NCBI RefSeq assembly: GCF_019059575.1
Contig: NW_024881592.1
Location: forward strand, 1 to 64,000
DNA: 64,000 nt
Direction: 5' to 3'
DNA from: Amphibalanus amphitrite
Taxonomy: Eukaryota > Arthropoda > Thecostraca > Balanomorpha > Balanidae
The notes below the pieces were generated by a model. That model saw only the letters and a list, made by a program, of their open reading frames with translations, was not told the origin of the DNA and searched no databases. The position numbers were made by a program, and so were the translations under genes. Each line of letters begins with the position of its first letter. Position 1 is the stretch's first letter. Of this stretch, positions 39,901 through 51,900 are shown one piece after another.

Positions 39901-42900
39901 CATCTGGAAGCGTCACCCTGCCCGTGCGCACGTGCAGTTGCACCCCTACCAAGACACGTGGAAATGCATCGCCTGGAATGTGTCTACCTCCATGCCAAGT
40001 TTTAGCGCAATCGGCCCAGTAATTACCGCGAGCTATTGCACTTATTACAAAACAGGCACCTCTTGGCTTTGCACGTGGAACGTGCGTTAGGGGTCACCCA
40101 TATGCATCGAGAGTAGCACACTATGTGAAAGAAGGAAAAAAGCTACCCAACACAAAAAACCGCACGTGTATCAGCCCAGTGGTTGCCGAGATATAAGTCG
40201 TACAAAAACGTCCCCACGGCGGCCGGCCGCTATTTAGCAGTAAAATCGTGTCGCATCCTTCTATGGGAGGTATCCCCGTCACCTGTTCGTATACTGTCTG
40301 AGCAAAGACCATACGTTACGGTCCAAACTCCATAGTGAGGCGGACATACGAATTTACGAGAGTTTAGCGACGAAATGATTCACTTAATTGTTAAGTAATG
40401 GGTACCATTAGGTAGACCATAAATTTTATCTAGCATCTCACCGTAGATGCAGTAAAAAGTGCTTTACTTTTCAATGTATATAAAGACTTGCTCAGCTCAA
40501 TCAGTTCACTCTGTATTGGCTCAAGCCGTATCATGCGAACGCAATGCAAACTAGAGCACCGACAGCGCAGCGCTCCCCAACTCACTGCTCGCCCAGTCCA
40601 CCCGGGCCGCCGCCACGACGGCCCCCCGCAAGTAGGCATCCCGCACTGCACCGACAGCCGCGGGCGACCAGCTGACCGGCCAGCTGACCGGCCAGCAGCC
40701 GGCGGGCGGCAGGGCGCGGATGGCCGACCCGCCGGCGCGGCGAGGGAGGGGAGGAACGCAGCTGAAAGACCCGACTACATATATATCAAAGAAACATTAT
40801 ATGTAATCATCGATGACGCGACATAAATCTGCTTTATTGGGGTTAGCGGTGTAGTCTGTGATGCCATCACAATGAAAATAGGCGCCTAGTTTTGTACAGC
40901 ATCAAATTCTGATTCCATAACGACTCTCGCTAGTCCATTTTCAATTGTAAATAAGCCTTTTATTGCGATGCAAAGTCCCGAAATGGTGCCGACGGCGGCC
41001 GGTCCCCCGATGGTACCATACCATAGATGGTAAACAGGTTAGTTCACATTCCCGCCGCTATGCGGGCGGCGGCGGCGCCACCTGTCCTCGTGTCCGCCTG
41101 ACACCGTAACGATATAGGTCTGAGCTCAAATCTCGGTAATGTCGTGCTTTTTTACTATATTTCTCAAAAACGGCACCACGTGCAATAAAGTTGTATATAT
41201 CATTGGAAAGAGCATCAAAAGTTGTATAAAATATCAACTTTTCACTTGAATATGTCTTCAAGGTACAAAGTTATTAAGCACCAAAGACGCTCCCATTGAC
41301 TTTCCATGTTAAAATTTTTCATTTTTAAAGAAGCCTAAAGACAACAAACGAATTTGCACAGCTTAAAGAAGCATAACAACATGTTCTATGGTCTTTTCTC
41401 AACAAGTCCTGAAAGTTTAAACAAAATCGTATCATATAATTTTGTACAATGAGCGAATGAAAAAGTCTCTGCAAAAACGCCCATTGACTTAACATGGGGA
41501 GCGAAAAAAGTTCAACTTTGACCTCGTGCAAAGACACGTTACGAAGTTCTGAGGGGTATACGGAGCACACTAGCGTGTACCTGAACGTGTTTGCCATAAA
41601 ATGCTGGGAAGAAAACCACCTCCTTCTTGGCTCGTTTTCCCGCTATTCGCGATCGCGCAAAAAGTGTCCCAAACCCCCATTGACTTACTATGGGAAAAAT
41701 GGAATCGCACGTGCCACGTGCCACGAGGTTTTAAGCGAGTAGCGACCGGTGCCATCAGGTAGATCGCCTCCGGGAGCCCATACACTGAAATTTTTAAGAA
41801 AATCGAGCCACAAGTTTAGGCCTGACCCAAGTTGCCCCAATTCGCGGCCAGACTTGCAAAACATAGCCCGGAGAAGGACCGCTCCGGTTGTTTTTCAATA
41901 GAAAAACACAATTCTAACGAATAGTGTTTGTCTTTTCAAACAACCTGCGGTTAATCGCGGGACCGCAGGTTGTTTGAGCAAGCACCTTTGTAAACGCAGC
42001 AAAAACGCCCGCCGCCAAACGAGAGGATGAGCCTTGCACGTGCAGACCGGAGTCGGTGTGCTACGGACTGACGTGCACGGCACCCTATTCGCCGGTCTAT
42101 AGCGGTGTGCCAAATTTGAGTGCAATCGACCCGGCCGTTTTCGAGATCTGGAAGCGACACCCTGCACGTGCGCACGTGCAGCCTGGGCCCCAATTGACTT
42201 GTGCACGGCACTCTATTCGCCGGTTTCTAGCGATGTACCAAATTTAATCTGAATCGGCCCAGCCGTTTCCAAGATCTGGAAGCGACCCCTACAGGTGCGC
42301 ACGTGCAGCTGCACCCCAACCGCGGCACATGAAAATAGGTACTTACTGACTTGTGCACGGCACCCTACTAACCAGTCTCTAGTGGTATGCCAAATTTGAG
42401 CACAGTCGGTCCAGCCGTTCTTGAAATATGGAAGCGTCAGCCTGCACGTGCGCACGTGCAAACTGGGTCCCATCTGACTTGTGCACGGCACCCTACTCGC
42501 CGAGCCCTAACGGTGTGCCAACTTTGATCACAATCGGCCCAGCCGTTCTCGAGATCTGGAATCGTCACCCTGCCCGTGCGCACGTGCAGCGGGACCCCAA
42601 CCGTGACACATGGAAATGCATCGCCTGGAAAGTGTCTACCTCCATGCCAAGTTTTAGCGCAATCGGCCCAGTAATTACCGAGCTATTGCGCTTATTACAA
42701 AACAGGCACCTCTTGGCTTTGCACGTGGAACGTGCGTTAGGGGTCACCCATATGCATCGAGAGTAGCACACTATATGAAAGAAGGGAAAAAGCTACCCCA
42801 CACAAAAAACCGTAAGTGTATCAGCCCAGTGGTTGCCGAGATATAAGTCGTACAAAAACGTCCCCAGACTCCCCACGGCGGCCGGCCGCTATTTAGCAGT

Positions 42901-45900
42901 AAAATCGTGTCGCATCCTTCTATGGGAGGTATCCCCGTCACCTGTTCGTATACTGTCTGAGCAAAGGCCATACGTTACGGTCCAAACTCCATAGTGAGGC
43001 GGACATACGAATTTACGAGAGTTTAGCGACGAAATGATTCACTTAATTGTTAAGTAATGGGTACCATTAGGTAGGCCATAAATTTTCTCTAGCATCTCAC
43101 CGTAAATGCAGTAAAAAGTGCTTTACTTTTCAATGTATATAAAGACTTGCTCAGCTCAATCAGTTCACTCTGTATTGGCTCAAGCCGTATCATGCGAGCG
43201 CAATACAAACTAGAGCACCAGACAGCGCAGCGCTCCCCAACTCACTGCTCGCCCAGTCCACCCGGGCCGCCGCCACGACGGCCCCCCGCAAGTAGGCATC
43301 CCGCACTGCACCGACAGCCGCGGGCGACCAGCTGACCGGCCAGCTGACCGGCCAGCAGCCGGCGGGCGGCAAGCCGCGGATGGCCGACCCGCCGGCGCGG
43401 CGAGGGAGGAGAGGGAGGCAGCTGAAAGACCCGACTACAAACATATATACCAAAGAAACAATACATGTAATCATCGATGACGCGACATAAATCTGCTTTA
43501 TTGGGGTTAGCGGTGTAGTCTGTGATGCCATCACAATGAAAATAGCCTAGTTTTGTAGAGCATCAAATTCTGATTCCATAACGACTCTCGCTAGTCCATT
43601 TTCAATTGTAAATAAGCCTTTTATTGCGATGCAAAGTCAAAACTAAGCCCGAAATGGTGCCGACGGCGGCCGGTCCCCCGATGGTCCCCCATACCATAGA
43701 TGGTTAACAGGTTAGTTCACATTCCCGCCGCTATGCTGGCGGCGGCGGCGCCACCTGTCCTCGTGTCCGCCTGGCACCGTAACGATATAGGTCTGAGCTC
43801 AAATCTCGGTAATGTCGTGCTTTTTTACGAAATTTCTCAAAAACGGCAGCACGTGCAATAACGTTGTATATATCATTGGAAAGAGCATCAAAAGTTGTAT
43901 AAAATATCAACTTTTGACTTAAACATATCTTAAACGTAAAAAGTTATTAAGCAGCAAAGACGCTCCCATTGACTTTCCATGTTAAAATTTTTCATTTTTA
44001 AACGAGCTTCAAAAGAGCAAACGAATTCTGACAGCTTAACGAAGCATAACAACATATTCTATGGTCTTTTCTCAACAAGTCCTGAAAGTTTAAACAAAAT
44101 CGTATCATATAATTTTGTACAATGAGCGAATGAAAATGCCTCTGCAAAAACGCCCATTGACTTAACATGGGGAGCGAAAAAAGTTCAACTTCAAACTCGT
44201 GCAACTCAAGTTAACGAATTCTGACGGGTATACGGCGCACACTGGCGTGTACCAGAACGTGTTTGCCATAAAATGCTGGGAAGAAAACCACCTCCTTCTT
44301 GGCTCGTTTTCCCGCCATTGGCGATCGCGCAAAAAGTGTCCAAAACCCCGTTGACTTAACATGGGGAAAATGCAATTGCACGTGGCACGCGCAATGATTT
44401 TTGTTGCGAGTAGCGACCGGTACCATCAGGTAGATCACCTGCAAAAGTCTATACCCTGAAATTTTTACGATCCTAAACGCAAAACTCTAGGCTGCGACCA
44501 AGTTGCCCCAATCTCAGGCCAACTTTGCAAACATAGCCCGGAGAAGGACCGCTCCGGTTGTTTTTCAATAGAAAAACACAATTCTAACGAATAGTGTTTG
44601 TCTTTTCAAACAACCTGCGGTTATGCATGATAGTTACACCTTGACTTTGCGCACACACCGCTGGACCCCCTGGTCTCAAAAGAGCCCCGAGGCTCTAAAA
44701 TTGGGGCTCCCTTGGCCAAATTGTGGCTACGCAGCTGCATTAAATCTTTTCAAACAACCTGCGGTTAAAATATGCATGATAGTTACACCTTGACTTTGCG
44801 CACACACCGCTGGACCCCCTGGTCTCAAAAGAGCCCCGAGGCTCTAAAATTGGGGCTCCCTTGGCCAAATTGTGGCTACGCAGCTGCATTAAAAGATCTG
44901 TCGCAGGGGCATTTGCGTCGCCAATGGCCCACTGTGTCAGCCAGGGGTCCCTATGGAATAGGGCCCCTGGCCTGGCACGATGGGGGCCCCTTTGAGCTCC
45001 AAAGGGGGGGGGGTCATGGCCCCTTGGCTACGCCCCTGACGGCAGTGCCCTAGTTGACCAGCTTTTCTGACGTTTAAGTTATCTCTCCAATTGTCCGTTG
45101 CAGTGATGGCGATTAATGCACTTGAAAAGGTGTTTTAGTACAGCGCCGAACGATGGCGTAGAATGACGCATCACTAATATGCCAATTGAGACATACTGCA
45201 CCAAGCAAAATTGTCAACTTTGGAAACGACTAGATATAGGGTTTAATCGATGTTGCCAAGCGGTGCAGGAAGGTAACTATCTCTCGTCAGGCAGGCTTCT
45301 GATTAAAAGGCGTTTTCACTTAGCGTACTTGGCGGCCGCATGTGAAAATAAGCCGATAAACCTCAGTTGAGAGCTGCCTGGTGTATGATGTGAATTGAGC
45401 TGCCGCCGATGGTCCTTATTCAGTGATGTTAGAAACGGTCATATTCTTGGCCTTGCGGACGTTTTCCAAAGCGGACATTTTCTTACAAAATAGTTACTTT
45501 TCTTACTGGACATATTTTCCCCACACACCTTGCCGACAAATCGCCATTCTTACGGCAATTTCCTATCGGAGGCAAATTCTTACACAGTTTTAAAGTTTCT
45601 TACAATGATTAAAGGTTTCAATATTTCAAACATTAGGATCAATAAAATGTAGCCTAAGACGACTAGCATCCACTGGAATGGTTGTTTGAGACGTGGCAGA
45701 TCAACTTCTTCACATTTCGTCCTACTCCTTCTTTGGGAAATGATGCCTGTCTTTGACCTTGTGTTTGACCTTGAAGGTCAAGGGCTAGAGCCAAAGTCAG
45801 GGTAGCGGAGGCTAGCCAACGAGGCTTTTGGGACCGTTTTAGCCGCTCTTTCCATGCATTCGAGACGTCATCGGGTACCCCGTCGTTTGACCTCAAATAT

Positions 45901-48900
45901 GACCTTGAAGTTCAAAGGTCAAGGTTAAGGTCATGGTCACGGAGGCTGCCCATGGTGACGAGCTATCATGTATGACCACTTACGGTCCTCTTGGGGTAAT
46001 AATTCGGGACGTTTTTGGGTATCCCGTCTTTTGACCTGGAGTTTGACCTCTAAGGTCAAACATTAGGGTCAAGGTCAAGAGAATAGAATGTAGCCCAAGC
46101 GGACAAGCATCCGCTGGAATGGTTGTTTGAAACGTGGCAGATCAACTTCTTCACATTTTGCCCGACTCCTTCTTTGGAAAATGATGCCTATCTTTGACCT
46201 TGTGTTTGACCTTGAAGTTCAAGGGCTAGAGCCAAGGTCAGGGTGGCGGAGGCTAGCCAATGAGGCTGGCCGTCGTTTGTGACCGTTTTTAGCCCGCTCC
46301 TTCCATAAATTCGAGACGTTATCCGGTACCCCGTCATTTGACCTTAAATTTGACCTTGAAAATCATACTCACGGAGGCTGCCCACGGTGACGAGCTATCA
46401 TGTACATCACTTTCGCTATCATGTATGATCACTTTCGGTCCTCTCCTCTTGGGGCAATAATTCGGGATGTTTTTGGGCACCTCGTCCTTTGACCTCAAAT
46501 TTGACATTGAAGATGACCTTGAAAATATGTTTTATGTCAGTTTTTGGGATCAGCATGTCCTACTTGACCTGATTACAAGTTTTCAGGGACTTCTAAATCC
46601 GTCGCTGAATACGTTGCTATCTTCACACACGTCTCTTTGACGGCTGGGATCGGCAAATGGACCTCACTCGTGCCTGTTTCGTGCCCCGGCACAGAGCCGT
46701 CTCTCACCCCTGTAGTCCGTTTGTCTTTCATTCTGTCACCATCCGTCTGCCCTCAACCTCTTTTGTCACAGGGTCTGACAGTCCACCGTTTGTTAGCCAG
46801 TGGAGATGGACTGCGCCCATGGTATTTGAGTTTGGTCCGTGTGGTCTCGGAGGTGGTCTCATTTCACGGTTCGTTTTGGTTCGTTCACGGTCCCGGCATT
46901 GACCCGTTCAATGTCCATACCGTCCATTCCACGGCCGCTGTTGGCCAGGCTGTCATCAGTTCCCGGCACGTATTTGCTATGCTGGGTCCGCTCTCGACCG
47001 TCTGTTTGATCCTTCAGAACTAACCAAGGTCTGTCAGAATGGACGCCTGTTATCGTGGCGTGAGTCAGGTCACCAGCGCCGAACTGATGCCTGCAGATTC
47101 CGATGTAGCTATTGAGTCCACTGTTTGTATTATCACAGGCTCCCAACAGCTAAGACTCGCAGGTCGGAACTCAACTCGCTGCTATCCCGTTTCATTGCTT
47201 TCGTCAGACGCTTTGACGCGTATTATCTCCAATTCACCTGAAGCTCAACATGTCCATTGCCTAATCCAATTTCCTTTTCGCGCAAATGCACGCGCATAGC
47301 GATCCGATACAGGCTTCGGTCCTCTCTCGACTCTTACATCTCAACACTTGGTAGGTCAAAGCGCACCTAACAGCACAATATGTAAATTCCATGAATGTTT
47401 CTCTGCTCTCAGCATTCATGCCTCGCTGCTCGTGGCGGCGTGATTGACGTTGCGTGCTCGGCCCCAAAGAACGTCTGGTGGCGTTCTGTCATCACTGACC
47501 CCTCCCCTCCACCAGAAATAGACCGCCGCCCCTCGTACCGACTTCCTGTGATGGCTAGCCCTGGGCGAGGGGGAACTGGGAGCAGGGGTAGGCTGCCGTG
47601 CGACCCAGCTCACCTACCCGGGGTAACGCCCCACCCCTACCCCCACCCGACCATCGCGGCGGTCCGTATATCTAAACAGACCAGCCATTCTGAAACTGCA
47701 CAGTCCTGCAGCAGACTGGAGAGCAGCCCAAAGGAGCAGGCGATGGCAACAGTTGATGGAAACTGACAATAGCAGCGGTCGGTGGAAACGGACAATTATA
47801 GCCGGGATTAAACGGACAAATGCAGTGACCATAAATGCGGACATTGTCTGGATAATAAATCTTGGCGTCGCTGAATTATTGTTTAGCGGGCGTGGCTACC
47901 ATCGTTTAGCTTGGCCCAACCTTGCCAACCTCTCCATGACCGGACCATGTGGCTGGGCGTGGCTGTGCCATCGGCTGGGCGTGGCTGTGCCATCGGCTGG
48001 GCGTGGCTGTGCCATCGGCTGGGCGTGGCTGTGGCATCGGTTGGGCGTGGCTGTGCCATCGGCTGGGCGTGGCTGTGCCATCGGCTGGGCGTGGCTGTGC
48101 CATCGGCTGGGCGTGGCTGTGGCATCGGTTGGGCGTGGCTGTGCCATCGGCTGGGCGTGGCTGTGCCATCGGCTGGGCGTGGCTGTGCCATCGGCTGGGC
48201 GTGGCTGTGGCATCGGTTGGGCGTGGCTGTGGCATCGGTTGGGCGTGGCTGTGGCATCGGTTGGGCGTGGCTGTGGCATCGGTTGGGCGTGGTTCTGGCA
48301 TTGTTTTGGTGTGGCTGAACCAGTTACCGGTTGGAAATCATCGGTGTTCGTGCCGCACCTAGCAAACAGACATAAAGCTATGTTCTCAGTTTTACCCTTC
48401 GCATGGTGGTGGCTGACCGCAGCATATCACATACAGTGACTGCATTTGCCGTGGCGGCTCGCCACTCCGCCCTTGGCCTTGGGCTGGACTGTGGCTCTCA
48501 TCAACCTTGCACTCACCTCGCAACGACCCTGCACGCCAGGCTGCACATCTGACACAGTGCGAGGAGAGGTCCTAAGGGGACACACGCGAAGGAGAGCGAA
48601 TGAGACACATAGCGTTAGTGGCCTTGACAGCGTGGCCCCCGAATTCGCTATGCGGCAGGGATCGATATCTACTCTAAACTGCCCGACGAAGGCCTGGCGT
48701 GTTGATTTGATTAGACATTTGTGTACGGCTTAAAAATCTTATCCTAGCCACTAGAGGAAAACTGGTTTTTGTTGTCACTGCCTGTTGGCTGGGCATTATT
48801 GATTTTGGGTGCGGAATGATACATGATTTTTACGAGAGGTCCCAGAAAGCAATGCGAGATTTGCACTGATGATCTTGATCTGTCGTCTTTTTTGTGTGTT

Positions 48901-51900
48901 CCTACTTCCTATAGTGTGTGACTTTTCTTGTGCAGTAAATGCTGTTGTTGAATGTGATATATCCGTGCTAGGCAAGCCACTAATTGCTGTGTTGAGCCTG
49001 TGTTGTTGACTTTGATCATCATTATTGGCAATTCGTTTGAAACATAGAAACTATAATAGCAAGTACGTATTAACACGGAATATATAGTCTACGACAGACT
49101 ATATGTCGTAGACTATATATTCCGTGATATTAAGCTACCTGTGCTATCGTGTTTCCTGAACCACTTGTTGGTCTTTCTCCCTTGGATAACCGTATCGAGC
49201 TCCTCGACTTTATCTCCCAACTGATTCCTGCGCCGTACGGCTTAACGCCGCAGTCGCGTTCTCTGCCACATGCCGTGTGTTGTTTGCTTACACCACCGTT
49301 AAAATACCGTCCCGTGTCGGGTCGTAGTTGGAACGACGGAGACCGCTGACCTGACCGTTGTGTTTGCGTTCGCCGCAGGACTCTGCCCAGCATGCAGCGC
49401 TGCGGCAGCACGAGTTCTTCGTGGTGGACGTCTACCTCAAACACGGCCGAAACCTGCCCGCCATGGACAATAGCGGTGAGAGTCTGTGAGAGCGAGTTTG
49501 TGATTGTGTGTGTCGGTCTGTCGGTCGGTCGGTTGGTCTGTCGGTCGATCGGTCGGTCGGTCGGTCTACGGCCGGCCAGTTGGTCTGTCGGTCTTCGGTC
49601 GGTCTGTCTGGTTGTCCGTCGATTGGGAGGTCGGTCTATCGGTTGGTCTGTCTTTTTATACTCCGAAGGCCTGTAATCTATATCCCACTCCCGTTCTCTT
49701 GCTTGCTCTCTCCTCTCACTTTTCTAGTAGCTCTCTCACTCATTCCTTTTCGTACTCACTCATTTTAATTACACTACAAATATTTTACTTTAAAATATTT
49801 ATATCACATTGCATTTTATCGCCGCCTGCATTTGCCGATAAGGCCTCCAATTAAGGTTTCAAGTTCAGATATAATCGGATTACAGCTAATGCCTTCAAAC
49901 AACTGGACTGGTAAAAACGGAAAGGTCAGCCCTGGCGGCCGTGCACGGCGTGCCATTTTCCCCCACGACCCTTTGGACATTGGGCCGTGGGTCATTAGTT
50001 CCCCGTCCACCGACGTGGACCAAACGACCGACGTGAGAAAGGACCCCCCCCCCCCCCTTCCCCCTCCGGTGGACGAACAGACGCTGCCAGCGACAGCGCC
50101 CACCGACTGGCCGACCCATCGGTCAGGGGTCAACAAAGGAACCAAATCAGCCCAACAGCCCTCTGCCGAAATGGTAGCTCAATCACAGTGGCAGCGGGGA
50201 CGTTGGGAGTGACGTATCACCTCGTGCCCACCCCGTCCCCTCCCTGGGGCGGGAAGGAGGTCAGGGCCGAGGTCAGGACGAGCGGTGGTCCATTGGTACA
50301 CCCGTTCGTCTCTGATCCGATGTCCACCCGTTCCTCTCTGGTATGGTCTAGTGGTATGTTCGTTCCTCTCTTGTCTCCCGTTAATAGGTCCACCATTTCC
50401 TTTCCGGTCCGATAGTCCACCCGTTCCTTCCCATGGCCTGTTGCTCCGTCCGCTCGTCCCATGGTCCGTTGGTCTGTCTGTTCCTCCTCATGGTCTGTCG
50501 GTCTGTCCGTTCCTCTCTGGTTCGTTGGTCCACCAGTTTCTCTCTGGTCTTGTTCGTCCGTGCGATCCGGCGTCTGCCGTAAAGCACCCATCGTCTCCAG
50601 CAAGCCGTGAAGCTGCAACATAGGCTGATGTGTCAATGGACCCATGATTAGACCGCATTCAGCGCCCGAGGGCACGGCCGACCTTCCTTCACTGAATTCC
50701 CATGGGAGCTGCCGCTCGTCTGTGGAATTTATAGGCATGGTTAGCTGACATGTGAATGCTCACACAACAGCTGGTAACGATTTCCTGACTATGGCGAGCA
50801 TTGCTTGTGAACTTATTGTTCATGATCATCCTCAGTGATCATCCAAGCTGGCCGTCTTGCAGTGACCACTGTCCAGTAGTAGCTGTTGACTTAGCCAATG
50901 AGCCATTGATCAGTGACCGCTGACTGCTGACTACTGACCAATGAGTCACTGACTACTAATCACTGACCAGTGACTGCTGACCGTTGGCTGACCAGTGATC
51001 ATTGTCCTTTGACCACTGAGTCATGGTTCACTGGCCAGCATTCGCCACCGACCACCGACCGTTTTATACTGACCAATATCCATTGAACCCTGGCTGCTGT
51101 CCAGTGTCCAGTGACCACTGTCCATTGAGCCCTGACTACTGTCCAGTGACCACTGTCCATTGCCTTGCCGGCCTGCAAAGGCTGCAGCGTGGCTCGTGGC
51201 CGGTCAGTGGCGGTGCCAATCGATCCCCGTCTACTACACTGTAAAAAATGTTAACTAACTTCCGTGTTATCATGGCAAATCTCACTAACCTAATGCGTGT
51301 AAAGTTTACACGCATCTACTGGCCAAACGTGTTTTATATAACACGCTTTTAAGAAAAAACGTGTTATGAAACTAAGACATTAGTTTTCGACGTGGTGTTG
51401 ACCTACACGCCTTTTGCGTGTGACCGTGTTACGTAACTAATATCTACCTGTCAATGTACTAATATTATGCGTGTAAAGTAACTAAAAAGTTAGTTATCCT
51501 GGCAAATCTCACTAGGCAAAAGCGTGTGAAGCTTACTAGCATTTTGCGTGTAAGTGTGTTTCCTTTTGTGCGTGTTATGTAACACCGAAGTTAGTTATCA
51601 TGCAACTATGGCATCGCCTAGTTGCAGGATAACTAACTTCGGTGTTACATAACACACACAGAAGAAAACACGCTTACACGCAAAATGTGAGTAAGCTTCA
51701 CAAGCTTCTGCCGAGACTTGCACAACGTGCACATGTTATCCAGGCAAATATCATTAGCCAAATGCGTTAATAAACTTCGGGATGCAGTGTGTAAATACAA
51801 AGTTTACACGCATTTGGTTAGTGAGATTTGCCAGGATGACTCGAAACGAGCAAATATGTTTTACAGTATATATACATGTTGTGCGTTTTTCACACACCGT

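Larger units (their letters stand above)
33276..44623. repeat. Tandem block of five CACGTG-rich units
   Basis: Five units of 1.9-2.7 kb each end with TTTTCAATAGAAAAACACAA and TCAAACAACCTGCGGTTA. Three begin with the inverse of that tail (CCGCAGGTTGTTTGAGC), so a full unit has inverted ends. Inside are alternating spacings of about 129 and 152 bp between copies of the 16 bp palindrome GCACGTGCGCACGTGC, embedded in repeats containing AATCGGCCCAGCCGTT. A second sub-repeat of about 175-180 bp contains TTGACTTAACATGGG and CACGTGCCACGTGCC. No long open frame is conserved between units. Confidence 0.9.
30877..45038. mobile_element. Region bracketed by inverted hAT-like ends, 14 kb
   Basis: At 30877 the sequence begins CAGGGGTGTAGCCAAG, and at 45023-45038 it ends with CTTGGCTACGCCCCTG, its inverse complement with one mismatch. 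CAGGG ends with 8 bp duplications are typical of hAT elements. The 8 bases outside are ACGGCTAG at the left and ACGGCAGT at the right, alike only in the first five. Between them lie the GGGCCCCT array, the T-poor tract and the CACGTG units; no transposase is seen. It may be one very large non-autonomous element, or two unrelated short elements each missing an end. Confidence 0.4.

Noticed and set aside
40488-40826. 112-codon frame downstream of the TATA/initiator pair
   Set aside because: The equivalent region of U5 is frame-shifted and ends after 62 codons, so the frame is not maintained.
33276-44623. Possible CRISPR-like array of regularly spaced palindromes
   Set aside because: The intervening sequences are themselves repeated, not unique spacers, and the DNA is eukaryotic.
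47753-48439. A 228-codon frame and several overlapping ones on both strands
   Set aside because: All lie over the 22 bp minisatellite and share its 22-residue period.
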